This document shows, piece by piece, positions 1-9,482 of a DNA stretch of 18,969 nucleotides. Origin of the DNA: Roseivirga sp. UBA6061. GTDB taxonomy: Bacteria; Bacteroidota; Bacteroidia; Cytophagales; Cyclobacteriaceae. A program made the translations under genes and the position numbers. Location: NCBI GenBank assembly GCA_002427745.1, contig DIYF01000144.1, positions 1 through 18,969 of the forward strand. Reading direction: 5' to 3'. Within the stretch, counting starts at the first letter, position 1; the number at the start of each line of letters is the position of its first letter. A model generated the notes under the pieces. That model was not told where the DNA came from and ran no database searches. It saw only the letters and a list, made by a program, of their open reading frames with translations.

Positions 1-3000
1 GCAGATACTAACAATGAATGGGATTCTGCTCCGGGTACCAATGATGAACTTACTTATACTCCTGAGGCATTGATCAAAACCACCAGTTTCAGGCGCAGAG
101 TCAAATCCTGTAATTTTACTGATTATACAGCTGCGGTAACTATGACTGTAACACCTGTACTTACGGCAGGTGCAATTGATCCAGCTAAAGATGGTCAATG
201 GATTTGTCATGACGGAGATGCTTCTAATCTAAACCTGACAGATTATCCTTCCGGTGGTGACCCCGGGAATTACGAGTATCAATGGCAGCAAAGAACCCCC
301 GGGGGCACATGGCAAGATGCTCCGGGAGCCGATAATAACCAGGACAACTATACACCAACCAACCTGACAACTACTCTTCAGTTCAGATTAAGGGTTAATT
401 CTTGTGAACAGACTGATTATACAAGCCCTGTAACCGTGAATGTCCATCCGGATGTGGTACCTGGTGAAATTGCAGGGCCATCTGTGCTATGCCATGGGCA
501 GGAGGCAGCCTTTACCAACGTGGTTTCAGGAAGTGGAGGAGTAGACGGTGGATTGAGTTATAAGTGGCAGCACAGAACTGGGCCTGATCCTGATGGTAGC
601 TATGGTCCCTGGGAGGATATAAACTCTGCAGATGGTGATAATGAGAATGGGGTGTTGGCTACTTATTCAGTCATACTAAATCAGAACATGGAATTCAGGA
701 GGTCTCTTTACGCCTGTGGTCCAAGAGAGTACTCCAACGTAGTATCTGTTTTGGTAGATCGGCCAGTAATACCGGCCATGGCTGATATAGAAGTCTGCCT
801 TAATGCGCCAGTTACATTGGCACCTGTAGGGAGTTTGCCTGCAGGAGCTACTTATCATTGGTATTTGGAAGATGGGGGTGAGCTGGCTCACGCTGGAAAT
901 ACTTTTCCTACATCCTTCACTGAAAATACCACGCTCTATATTAAAGGCATCAGTTCAGGAGGTTGTGAAGGACCACAGGCAACCGTTCAGGTAACTGTAA
1001 AACAGGTGCCTGATGCTCCCGAGATTATAGATGGAGCTTTGTGTGGGCCTGGAACGGTAGAACTCAGTGTTGTAGAGGTGGCGGGTTACTCCTACCAGTG
1101 GTATGATATGAATGATCAGTTTTTGGCATCAGGTACCACCTATACGACTCCTGAGCTTTCCAGCACAACGTCTTATAAGGTAAGGACAACCAATAATCTG
1201 GGCTGTTCCAGCGAGCCAGGTATTGCTACCGCACACATCAATACAGTTGATGCTCCTACAGGACTCCAGGTAGTTCCTTCATGCAACTATCTGTATTTGA
1301 CAGCCATTGAGAGCATTGATCCCAGTGTGGTGTATTATTGGCAGGGACTGGACAGTAATGGAAAGAGTTTGGCAAGGCCGGCCACCGGATATTACAGAGT
1401 TCAGGAATCAGGGACCTATTATATTAGGGCCTACAGTACCAGCACCAATTGCTGGAGTGTACCAGCCCATATAGAAGTTGATACACAAATTCTGGATTCT
1501 CCTGACAGAATCGTTCCTGTAGATTGTGATGGTCCACTGGCCGGTAATGTTTATACCGCTCCTGCCGCTTACGACAATACAGAAGAGTTTAATTATACAA
1601 GAGTATATACGGCTATCAGTGAAGGTCATACAATTGAATCTATTACAGACCCTGAACAACCTAAGGAAAATGTAAGTATTGTCACCGCTTTTGTAGATGG
1701 TCTTCGCAGACCTATTCAGACGGTGGGTAAACAGGCATCTCCGGAAGGCTTTGATATGGTACAATCCATATACTACGATGAGTTTGGAAGAAGTTCACGC
1801 CAGTATATGCCTTATACAGCAGGTGATGGGTCTGGCGACTTTAAAATCAACCCTTTTGTAGATCAGAAGCAAATGCTTGGTGATCATTTTAAAAACGAGG
1901 ATGTGTTTTATGGTCTCACGCATTATGATGACTCCCCCTTAAACCGAGTCACTAAAACAATGGCTCCCGGCAATACCTGGGCGGGAAATTTTGTAGGTGT
2001 GGAAACCTCCTATGCTACCAATAGTCTGGAAGATGGTGTCAGGATCTGGAGGGTGATTAAACCGGCCGTCACCTATAGTTATGTTGACCCCGAAACCGGA
2101 GAAACTATACAGTCTGAGGCCCTTGGGCCCGAGGAGTATCCTGACCCCATATCCACGGAAGTATACCCTGCAGGCTCTCTATATGTGGATATATCACGCG
2201 ATGAAGACGGAAATGTATCCAAAACCTACATGGACAAGACTGGACTATTGATTTTAAAGAAAGTTCAGGTAGCAGATGATGCAGGAGATGGCCATGAAGG
2301 GTGGGCCAGTACCTACTATGTTTATGACAACAAGGGTAAGATACACTTCACTTTTCCTCCGCAGGCAGTAGAAATGCTTGAAGCTGCCAATTGGGTGTAT
2401 AGCTGCAGCGTAATGTGTCCGGTTGTATATCAGTACACCTATGACGGTAGAGGGCGCGAGATTACGAAGCAAATACCCGCTTCAGGAAGGCAATACATGG
2501 CTTATGACAAACTGGATAGAATGGTGGCGAGCCAAAACGCAATTCAAAGATCAGGAGCAGAGCCTTACTGGGTATTTACAAAATATGACCATCATAATCG
2601 ACCCGTAATTACAGGGAAGTATAAAAGCTCTGATAATCTTAGCCAGATACAGGGACTGTTGAATAGCGGTAGCTTTAGTACAAATGTTACTTCAGAAGTG
2701 CCTTCCAACCCTAATGTTATTGAGGGGAAAGACTTACTATTAGGACGACATGAACCTGGAACGGAAGAATACAAAGCCATGGAAAGAATTACGGTTCTCC
2801 CCGGGTTCAATACAGGTTCAGATGAAGTGGTGTTTGAGTTAGATGAGTACTTGAGTATAAACAATAAAAAAGGGTTTAACGATGGTACGTTTCCTGCTGA
2901 AGGTGAAGATGTAGAAATCTTAGAAACGATGTACTACGATGACTACCGTTTTACCAATAAGGACTTTGATACTTCTTACCCCGCCTTTTCAAGTTCTACT

Positions 3001-6000
3001 CACAGCGTGACGCCAATAAAATATGATGATACAAAGGGCAGAAGGACAGGAGGAAAAGTAAGAGTCTTGGGGTCTGATCAATGGTTGGAAACTGTGTGGT
3101 TCTACGATGACCGAAATAGGGTGGTACAGGTCAGAATGGATAACAAGAATGGCGGGGAGAAGACCGAAAATATGCAATATTCTTTTAACGGAAATCTGCT
3201 GCAAAAACACCTGCGACATACAAACCCTATGGCTGATCGTGTGGAAACTACGGTCTTGAAGAAGTTTACTTATGACCATCTTTCGAGACAAACTTCGGTC
3301 AGTCAGGAAATTAATGGGTCTGGAGTGTTTACTCCTCTGGGAGCTTACCAGTATAATAAACTGGGTGCCTTGAGTAAGCGAACGCTTGGCAGCGACCTTG
3401 AGAGTCTGAACTATGATTATAATGTGCGGGGCTGGCTTACTGGAATCAATGGACACGAAGTGGAGCACGGAACCATGAAGGAGCATTTCTTTGGTTTAAA
3501 ACTGAGTTATGATCATGGTTTTTCTGTGTCAGACAATTCAGGCAATATTTCAGGTATCCAGTGGAAAACTATGAGTTCCCCTACAGTAAGAGCCTATGGG
3601 TATGAGTATGACCGGTTGGACCGACTCAAAAGAGCTGACTACTCTCAGGGACAGGATTGGGATATCAGCACGCTCGATTTCAGTGTTAGTAATTTAAACT
3701 ACGATATAGGTGGTAATATTCAATCGCTTACCAGGCAGGGAGTGACAGGCGGTATTAAATCCGAAATCGATGATCTACAGTTTAGCTATAGTAGCGGGTC
3801 TCCGAACCTGTTACTGAAAGTGACAGATCTATCTTTGTCTGACGAGGGTTTTACTGAGAAAGGAGAAGCTTCTGTGGACTATATGTACGGTGAGCACGGA
3901 GGTCTCATTATCGATAAAAGTCGCAAGGTTGAAGAGATCAGCTATAACCATTTGGCTCAGGCAGAGACGATTGAGATGGAAGAGCTTGTGGATAAGCCCG
4001 GAGAGCTGAATTATGTTAAGAATATCTATGATGCCAAAGGCAATAAATTAAGTGAAATAACTTATGAGAATGATAAGGAAGTGTCACGTGTCGATTTTCT
4101 GGATGGGTTTATATATGAGGACAACAAGCTCAAGATGTTTAGTCACGAAGAAGGTAGAGTCAGAAAAACGAGATTCTATTTTGTGCACGACTATTATGTG
4201 AAAGATCATTTATCAAATACGCGGGTAACACTTACCGAAGACCATAATCAATCTGTTTATCTCGCTACGATGGAAACTGACACGGACCCCGTGGAAGAGG
4301 TAAATCTTGAAGAGTATGAGCAGAATTTTTTCCTCAATTTAGATGCTACACGTCAGGCGTATGAACCGGCTAACTATACCGTTAATCTGGATATTGATGC
4401 CAATGAATCTGCCAGGTTGAATGGGGCAGACCCTGCAAGAATTATAGGTCCGGCTACGGTGCTTTTGGTATCTCCGGGAGATGTTATTGACATGGAAGTC
4501 TTTGCTTACTATGAGGGAAGTTTGGCCAGTGGACAATCAAATATAGAGGGAGCTGTTCTGGCAGGCGCAGTTGCCGGTGTTTTCGGGGGAGTTGCAGGCG
4601 GAACCCTTGAACAACAGAGTATTTACGATCAATTTACCGGTAACCCTGCAGCTATATTAGTTGGAGACAATGGTATAGATAACAGTCAACCCAGGGCATA
4701 TTTGAATTACCTGCTCTTCGACAGGGATTTCAACTTTGTGGATGCCGGTTTTGCGCAGGTAAGCGATATGGCCAAAGATAACCATGAAGCTCTTAATCTA
4801 AGCAGAGCTATTACAGAGCCCGGATTTATCTACATCTACGTGTCAAATGAGACCAATGCAGATTTCAATGTGTATTTCGATGACCTGAGAATAAAGCATA
4901 ATCGTGGACTTATGATTCAGGAGAGTCACACCTATCCCTTCGGTATGCCTATTTCAGCATTGAACTTCGCAGCTTCAGGTTTGGAAGGACTACCCGGTGG
5001 AGATAAGTTTCAACTTGGCTGGAGCGATATGGGCTTTAGAAATTATGATGCTAAAATAGGACGATTTTATGCCACTGACCCGATGGGCGAGTTGACGCAA
5101 GAACTATCTACACACCAGTATGCTGCTAACAATCCGGTAAGCAAAGTGGACTATCTGGGGCTCACCCTGAATGGGGTGTTTGAGAAGTTTATGGGAGAGG
5201 GGAATGCTATGGAGAGGGTACGTAGTTTCAGTAAGTTTATTTTTCAGGACCAGGATACCACAAAGAAGAAAAATGACATTATTATCGATGGTCCGGATTA
5301 CGATGACGTTATCGAGGTTGTATTTGATACCGGAGGAAAAAGACAAAAGAGGGATAATGTAAAAGGTTTGAATGGTACAAGGGGGTCAGGAGGTACTAAT
5401 AATGGTGGTGGAGGTCCAACCATTACCATCAATTATGCATTATGGATCAGATTGGGAGGGCTTCCACAGGGAGTCGGCATGCCATCAGACCTTCCTCAGA
5501 ATCAAAGTACGCTTCCGGCCCCAGTCAAACTCAGTGGTGGTGACTTTATCAGGACGGTTTCGCCAGGAGGCAGGCCCACTCCGTTAAGAAATCATAACCC
5601 TTCTCTGGTAAGTGGTTTTGAGAGTTTACATGGTAACCCTAAACCGGATGACCCAAATTGGCGACCACCTATGTTGGCTCCGGAACCTGATCCGGATAGT
5701 CAGGCACCTCCTTCTGTCGAAGGAAGAAAACAGGCGTTGGCTTTACTTGGTATTTACAAGGCTATTATGAGCACACCTCAAAAGGTGGCGGGATTAGCCA
5801 GTGCGTTCTCCCAGGATAAAAAAGACCCGGATAGTGATTTAGATAACCCTCCCTATGGAGAAACTCCACCTGACCCTGAACCAGATGTAGATGACCCTGA
5901 TTGGGAGGATATTCTCGATGACCCTGATGCTTTCTTCCTGAATAAGATTAACACCGAAGGCTGGCCCGCTTATCAGACAGGTGTACTTGGTGGAGTAGTG

Positions 6001-6756
6001 AATGAACTGGCGGATACGTGGAAGCTACTGAGAAACCTCGGATACTCGATCCTTTCGGCTTATGAAGTTTGTAAAGGAGATCAAGAGACGTTTCTTGGAA
6101 TTTCCTGCGAGAAAATCAAAAAAGGTAATGACGAGATGGTTGCTCTTTATCAAATGATGATGAAACTTATAAATGACGGCACCTACAGGCAAGAGGTATT
6201 TGACCAACTGATTAGAGATTTCATTACTGATCTTTCTAATATTAACACTCCGGAAGGGCAATACAATATGGGTAAAAGAACCTACAGTACCGCCACCTTT
6301 ATCGGAGGAGTGTTGGTACCAGGCAGTCAGGGACTAAAGATCATTGATACGGTGGGGGATTTGGTGAACATCATAAGAAAAATACCAAAGAGGTTTGATC
6401 GCTCTTTCCCTGACTTCATGAATGAAAACATGTTAAGGATCGATGAAATAAATCCTGCTACTGTGATTACCACACCTGATGGTAAGCCCCTGGTGAGAGT
6501 GACTAAGAACCCGGACGGAACGTCCAAAGCAACCCTGGTAGATCCTGAGATTAAAAGTAAAATACCGGAGAGTAAACATCAGGAACTAGCTGATGCTATG
6601 GCAGAAAATAAAGATTTGGCAAAAGCCATTGGAGACGACCCGGACCTGGCTAAGGTGAGAGAGGATTTAAAAGATCCGGATATAGACCCGGAATTGACGG
6701 ATGATCCGGAATTCCTTAAGAAAATGAAAGAATCAACATGTAATTTAGGGGGATAA
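1..6756 (+). CDS. Rhs/YD-repeat surface protein with Ig-like repeats (5' partial)
   Basis: The reading frame is open from the first base, so the gene starts outside the window and 2,251 residues are visible. Residues 1 to about 500 form repeated Ig-like units: early ones share a W-Q/D...APG...YTP...FR-R-V-SC pattern, later ones have YxW cores and paired Cys. A DUF6443-like segment (about 530-690, with NYTRVY and FVDGLRRPIQTVG) follows, then YD repeats such as YTYDGRGR (about 813) and YDKLDR. After KDHLSNTRVTLTE (about 1403) comes an inserted lectin-like region with a Gly/Ala-rich stretch near 1517-1536. The Rhs core signature YDAKIGRFYATDPMGE...YAANNPVSKVDYLGL lies at 1682-1720. The last 530 residues are Pro/Asp-rich, then helical, with no toxin fold that I recognise. 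In known Rhs systems the core forms a shell around a C-terminal toxin; here the toxin seems to be the next cistron. Export by a type IX or other system is inference. Confidence 0.9.
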   Translation, partial: ADTNNEWDSAPGTNDELTYTPEALIKTTSFRRRVKSCNFTDYTAAVTMTVTPVLTAGAIDPAKDGQWICHDGDASNLNLTDYPSGGDPGNYEYQWQQRTPGGTWQDAPGADNNQDNYTPTNLTTTLQFRLRVNSCEQTDYTSPVTVNVHPDVVPGEIAGPSVLCHGQEAAFTNVVSGSGGVDGGLSYKWQHRTGPDPDGSYGPWEDINSADGDNENGVLATYSVILNQNMEFRRSLYACGPREYSNVVSVLVDRPVIPAMADIEVCLNAPVTLAPVGSLPAGATYHWYLEDGGELAHAGNTFPTSFTENTTLYIKGISSGGCEGPQATVQVTVKQVPDAPEIIDGALCGPGTVELSVVEVAGYSYQWYDMNDQFLASGTTYTTPELSSTTSYKVRTTNNLGCSSEPGIATAHINTVDAPTGLQVVPSCNYLYLTAIESIDPSVVYYWQGLDSNGKSLARPATGYYRVQESGTYYIRAYSTSTNCWSVPAHIEVDTQILDSPDRIVPVDCDGPLAGNVYTAPAAYDNTEEFNYTRVYTAISEGHTIESITDPEQPKENVSIVTAFVDGLRRPIQTVGKQASPEGFDMVQSIYYDEFGRSSRQYMPYTAGDGSGDFKINPFVDQKQMLGDHFKNEDVFYGLTHYDDSPLNRVTKTMAPGNTWAGNFVGVETSYATNSLEDGVRIWRVIKPAVTYSYVDPETGETIQSEALGPEEYPDPISTEVYPAGSLYVDISRDEDGNVSKTYMDKTGLLILKKVQVADDAGDGHEGWASTYYVYDNKGKIHFTFPPQAVEMLEAANWVYSCSVMCPVVYQYTYDGRGREITKQIPASGRQYMAYDKLDRMVASQNAIQRSGAEPYWVFTKYDHHNRPVITGKYKSSDNLSQIQGLLNSGSFSTNVTSEVPSNPNVIEGKDLLLGRHEPGTEEYKAMERITVLPGFNTGSDEVVFELDEYLSINNKKGFNDGTFPAEGEDVEILETMYYDDYRFTNKDFDTSYPAFSSSTHSVTPIKYDDTKGRRTGGKVRVLGSDQWLETVWFYDDRNRVVQVRMDNKNGGEKTENMQYSFNGNLLQKHLRHTNPMADRVETTVLKKFTYDHLSRQTSVSQEINGSGVFTPLGAYQYNKLGALSKRTLGSDLESLNYDYNVRGWLTGINGHEVEHGTMKEHFFGLKLSYDHGFSVSDNSGNISGIQWKTMSSPTVRAYGYEYDRLDRLKRADYSQGQDWDISTLDFSVSNLNYDIGGNIQSLTRQGVTGGIKSEIDDLQFSYSSGSPNLLLKVTDLSLSDEGFTEKGEASVDYMYGEHGGLIIDKSRKVEEISYNHLAQAETIEMEELVDKPGELNYVKNIYDAKGNKLSEITYENDKEVSRVDFLDGFIYEDNKLKMFSHEEGRVRKTRFYFVHDYYVKDHLSNTRVTLTEDHNQSVYLATMETDTDPVEEVNLEEYEQNFFLNLDATRQAYEPANYTVNLDIDANESARLNGADPARIIGPATVLLVSPGDVIDMEVFAYYEGSLASGQSNIEGAVLAGAVAGVFGGVAGGTLEQQSIYDQFTGNPAAILVGDNGIDNSQPRAYLNYLLFDRDFNFVDAGFAQVSDMAKDNHEALNLSRAITEPGFIYIYVSNETNADFNVYFDDLRIKHNRGLMIQESHTYPFGMPISALNFAASGLEGLPGGDKFQLGWSDMGFRNYDAKIGRFYATDPMGELTQELSTHQYAANNPVSKVDYLGLTLNGVFEKFMGEGNAMERVRSFSKFIFQDQDTTKKKNDIIIDGPDYDDVIEVVFDTGGKRQKRDNVKGLNGTRGSGGTNNGGGGPTITINYALWIRLGGLPQGVGMPSDLPQNQSTLPAPVKLSGGDFIRTVSPGGRPTPLRNHNPSLVSGFESLHGNPKPDDPNWRPPMLAPEPDPDSQAPPSVEGRKQALALLGIYKAIMSTPQKVAGLASAFSQDKKDPDSDLDNPPYGETPPDPEPDVDDPDWEDILDDPDAFFLNKINTEGWPAYQTGVLGGVVNELADTWKLLRNLGYSILSAYEVCKGDQETFLGISCEKIKKGNDEMVALYQMMMKLINDGTYRQEVFDQLIRDFITDLSNINTPEGQYNMGKRTYSTATFIGGVLVPGSQGLKIIDTVGDLVNIIRKIPKRFDRSFPDFMNENMLRIDEINPATVITTPDGKPLVRVTKNPDGTSKATLVDPEIKSKIPESKHQELADAMAENKDLAKAIGDDPDLAKVREDLKDPDIDPELTDDPEFLKKMKESTCNLGG

Positions 6757-6758
6757 TA

Positions 6759-7496
6759 ATGAGAGTTATATTAACGCTATTTCTGGCCTTTACTTTTAGT
6801 CATGTCCACTCACAATGTTGGGCAAGTGATCTAAAACAGGAGTTAAAGACTAATAAGGATCTATCTGATGCTATCAAGAATGATAAAGATAAAAGCCTTG
6901 TAGACAGTTGGAAAGCACTTTATGAGGCTGGAGAAGATAACCTTACGGAAAGACTAGGTGATATCAAGTTAGTAGATGATCACTTAACCCGAAATCCAGA
7001 GAAAAGTGCTTTTGAAGTGACTCAAGAAATTCAGGATGCTCCGGGTGGGTTTGGAAACTGGAAAAACTATGACCTGGAATATACTTACCGAGAGGTAGAG
7101 ATAGTAGATGCAGGAGGAAATCCTCTGGGAGAATTTGATGGTATTGACACTGACAGGAAGGCTTTCATTGAGGATAAATCAGCTTTAGGATTGAATAATA
7201 TTAACCCTAATACAGGGCAGCCATACCAAACGCCTGCTCAATGGTCTAAAAAACAAATTCATGATAAGACGGTGGTCAGAATAGAAAATTTAAATAACAA
7301 CGCTGCCCAGACGAGGTCTACTTCAGGAGGAAGTTCGACCGTTCCTGATTTGAATGAGATTAAGGACTTTAAAACCTTACACTTCAGAATTAATAGTGAT
7401 GACCCAGCTTTAATAAGTTCAGTTCAGCAAGAATTGGCTAACTTGAAGATGGAATATCCTGATTGGGATTTTACGGTTCAATTTGGACAGAATTAA
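6759..7496 (+). CDS. Secreted toxin candidate, PD-(D/E)xK nuclease-like, separate from the Rhs shell
   Basis: The ATG lies two bases after the Rhs stop, in a different frame, which suggests translational coupling. Residues 1-18 look like a signal peptide (hydrophobic core ILTLFLAFTF, likely cut at VHS|Q). Residues 22-60 are a helical segment (QELKTNKDLSDAI...LVDSWKALYEAG) of the kind that precedes toxin domains in Bacteroidota Rhs proteins. From about 95 to 180 there is a candidate nuclease core: E125-F-D127, then E138-D139-K140 in FIEDKSA, spaced like the acidic and E-x-K residues of restriction-endonuclease-like enzymes; QWSKKQIHDK follows at 161-170. A Ser/Gly/Thr-rich linker (185-195) leads to a small C-terminal alpha/beta segment. 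The predicted role is DNA or RNA cleavage in a rival cell. The fold is inferred from a short motif only; another polymorphic toxin class is possible. Base composition is AT-rich compared with the genes after 7989. Confidence 0.6.
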   Translation: MRVILTLFLAFTFSHVHSQCWASDLKQELKTNKDLSDAIKNDKDKSLVDSWKALYEAGEDNLTERLGDIKLVDDHLTRNPEKSAFEVTQEIQDAPGGFGNWKNYDLEYTYREVEIVDAGGNPLGEFDGIDTDRKAFIEDKSALGLNNINPNTGQPYQTPAQWSKKQIHDKTVVRIENLNNNAAQTRSTSGGSSTVPDLNEIKDFKTLHFRINSDDPALISSVQQELANLKMEYPDWDFTVQFGQN

Positions 7497-7497
7497 T

Positions 7498-7809
7498 ATG
7501 TCGGTAGCACTTCTAATTGAAAAAATTGACGGAACAGTAACGAGAGATTACCTGCCTATTTCTGGTGAATTATCCTTCAAGACTGAATGGTTACCTGTTT
7601 GTAGATTACTTCATTTGAAGTGGATTCCTTTATTTCAGACTGGTGGAACCTTCGATGAAAATGATATTCCTTTTATTTTGGAGGAGTTAGTCTTGCTCAG
7701 AGATCACTTTGCCAGTTTAGAAAAAGAGAAGATTAAGACTCGGCTATCTTATCTTATTAAAAAACTGGAATCACTTAAAGGTAAATCTACGGTCTTTTTT
7801 ATTGGCTAA
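7498..7809 (+). CDS. Probable immunity protein of the adjacent toxin
   Basis: This gene encodes 103 residues. I start it at the ATG one base after the toxin stop (TAATATG); an in-frame TTG at 7483 would overlap the toxin gene and is less likely. There is no signal peptide or membrane segment, as expected of a cytoplasmic immunity protein. The N-terminal half is beta-like (MSVALLIEKIDGTVTRDYLPI) and the C-terminal half is helical and charged (LEELVLLRDHF...KIKTRLSYLIKKLESL). I do not recognise the family. The immunity role rests on position, small size and tight coupling behind a predicted nuclease, the usual order in toxin-immunity modules. It is the last gene of the Rhs operon, and a hairpin repeat follows at 7825. 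Confidence 0.6.
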   Translation: MSVALLIEKIDGTVTRDYLPISGELSFKTEWLPVCRLLHLKWIPLFQTGGTFDENDIPFILEELVLLRDHFASLEKEKIKTRLSYLIKKLESLKGKSTVFFIG

Positions 7810-7816
7810 AAGTAAT

Positions 7817-7865
7817 CCCCACCTCACCCTCGTTTGTAACGAGGGTGTAAGAGTTACAGCATTTG
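7817..7865. repeat. REP-like hairpin repeat, copy 1
   Basis: A perfect 10-bp inverted repeat (CACCCTCGTT at 7825-7834 and AACGAGGGTG at 7838-7847) has a 3-base loop. It is preceded by CCCCACCT and followed by GAGTTACAGCATTT. The same arrangement recurs at 11807-11861 and, degraded, at 12007-12061. No T-run follows the stem, so it is not a typical rho-independent terminator, though it could protect the 3' end of the toxin-immunity transcript. It resembles the palindromic repeats mobilised by IS200-like (RAYT) transposases; that link is inference, as no transposase is present here. Confidence 0.7.
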
Positions 7866-7988
7866 CTATGCACCTTCTACTTGTAATAACTCTCGTGCCT
7901 TGCTCACCTTCCTATATGAACCAGCACTTAGTAGTATGGACTTTTACTATATAAGGTGTCTGTGAATCCTGTTAACTTCAGTGTTAAG

Positions 7989-9476
7989 ATGAAAAGGTGG
8001 TCTCTTGTTATATTCTTTTGCTGTGTGAGCCTTACCCTATGGGCACAGGAAGGCCCGGGCGAACCCCTGGCCATTGAGAAGATGACGCATGAACTGTCAG
8101 GCTCCAATAGTGCTTTGCAGAAGGAGATAGGCAAGCTTAAAAAGAAACTGAATAAGCTGCTGGGAAAAAGGTTTAGTGATTTGAATCCTGCACAACTGGA
8201 CTCTCTGACCCGCTTTCAGCTACCCATGGCCTCAGTAGACTCTATCCAGGGACTTGTCCATAGCGTTAAAATGCCTGCAGTCAGTCCGGGCCAACTCGGA
8301 GCTAATAAGCTTACCACAAAGGCAGATTCTCTCACAGGCCTGATGGATGTGAATAAGCTCTCTTTGGAGAAGTACCTGGGCACAGATCTCAATGGTAAAT
8401 TCCTTGATTCGCTTCAATCTGTATTGCCGGATACTGAGCTGGGGCAGATAGGAGCCTTGCAGCAAAAAATCCTGAGTGGTACTCAAATTACGCCACCCAA
8501 CCTGGAGATAGCCGAAGAACTACAGGTTACAATCAAAGAACTGGACGAACTCAAAGCATTGTATGCCAAAATTAAACTGCCCGAGCTCAATGGACAGGGG
8601 CTGGAGTCCGCCCTGTCAGATGATATTATCCCCGCTGGGCGCTTTGATAAACTCAAGAAAAGGGCCGGGAGCTTTGAAGAGATTCTGGACAAATACACAG
8701 CCGAATTTGACAACTGGGACCAGAAGCTTTTGGAGCGTGTTACCAGCCTGGAAGAAGTGGCCAAAATCCAAAAGATGAAGGACCGCATCGACAAGTATGA
8801 ATTTCTGCCCGAGGGCTACCGAAAGAATATGAAGGGTATGCAAACCAACGACTTTGTTAAGAAGAAGCTCCAGGCAAAAGCCGAAGAACTGAAAAAAGTA
8901 GGTGCGAAAAGCCTGCAGGAGAAACTGGATGCCGCCCAGGCGAAAATGGCAGAAGCCAAGGAGAAATTCCCTTCGCTGCAAAGCGTAGAAGAAGCACCCA
9001 AAAGGCCACCCAACCCCTATAAAGGAGATCCCTTTCTGAAGCGTCTTAAATTCGGTGGTAATTTTCAGGTCAACCGTCAGGAGCCTTCTTCCATAGATGC
9101 CTCCTTCAGGGTGAGTTATCTGATGAATCAGAATGCGCGTATAGGCGTTGGAACTTCCTACAGGATCGGGACTGAGAAAGATCTCAAGTTCAATTTTGAC
9201 GAGCAGGTTTTCGGCCTCAGGTCATTCTTTGACTATACTATTTTTAGGTCTGTCTATGCAGAAGCCCTCTACGAATGGAACCTGACGGATGTACCTGCTC
9301 AGAATGACATTAGTCAGGGCAGGCAGTGGGTGCAGAGTGGTATGCTGGGGCTGGGTAACCGCTTCAGAATGGCTAGAAAAATGACCGGTAACTTCACCGT
9401 CCTCTACAATTTCCTTCATGATGATAAAAGCCCTTATCCCAGCGCATGGGTATTCAGGGTTGGATTTGAATTCTAA
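7989..9476 (+). CDS. Secreted coiled-coil protein with C-terminal outer-membrane beta-barrel
   Basis: I chose the ATG at 7989 over an in-frame GTG at 7956 because it puts a clean signal peptide at the N-terminus (MKRWSLVIFFCCVSLTLWAQ), giving 495 residues. Residues 25 to about 330 are Leu/Lys/Glu-rich and mostly helical, with coiled-coil-like stretches (EIGKLKKKLNKLLGKR, KKKLQAKAEELKKVGAK, KLDAAQAKMAEAKEKF). A Pro-rich hinge (about 334-350, PKRPPNPYKGDP) leads to a C-terminal domain of roughly 130 residues made of alternating hydrophobic strands and ending in VFRVGFEF. A terminal aromatic residue is the usual signal for the BAM insertion machinery. The protein probably sits in the outer membrane with its helical part in the periplasm. 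I know no assigned function. It lies directly after the Rhs locus, so a role in handling the Rhs protein is possible but unproven. Confidence 0.75.
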   Translation: MKRWSLVIFFCCVSLTLWAQEGPGEPLAIEKMTHELSGSNSALQKEIGKLKKKLNKLLGKRFSDLNPAQLDSLTRFQLPMASVDSIQGLVHSVKMPAVSPGQLGANKLTTKADSLTGLMDVNKLSLEKYLGTDLNGKFLDSLQSVLPDTELGQIGALQQKILSGTQITPPNLEIAEELQVTIKELDELKALYAKIKLPELNGQGLESALSDDIIPAGRFDKLKKRAGSFEEILDKYTAEFDNWDQKLLERVTSLEEVAKIQKMKDRIDKYEFLPEGYRKNMKGMQTNDFVKKKLQAKAEELKKVGAKSLQEKLDAAQAKMAEAKEKFPSLQSVEEAPKRPPNPYKGDPFLKRLKFGGNFQVNRQEPSSIDASFRVSYLMNQNARIGVGTSYRIGTEKDLKFNFDEQVFGLRSFFDYTIFRSVYAEALYEWNLTDVPAQNDISQGRQWVQSGMLGLGNRFRMARKMTGNFTVLYNFLHDDKSPYPSAWVFRVGFEF

Positions 9477-9482
9477 AAGAAG

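Noticed and set aside
7825..7847. Hairpin as a rho-independent terminator for the toxin operon
   Set aside because: The stem is strong but no T-run follows on either strand, unlike the clear terminator at 18873.
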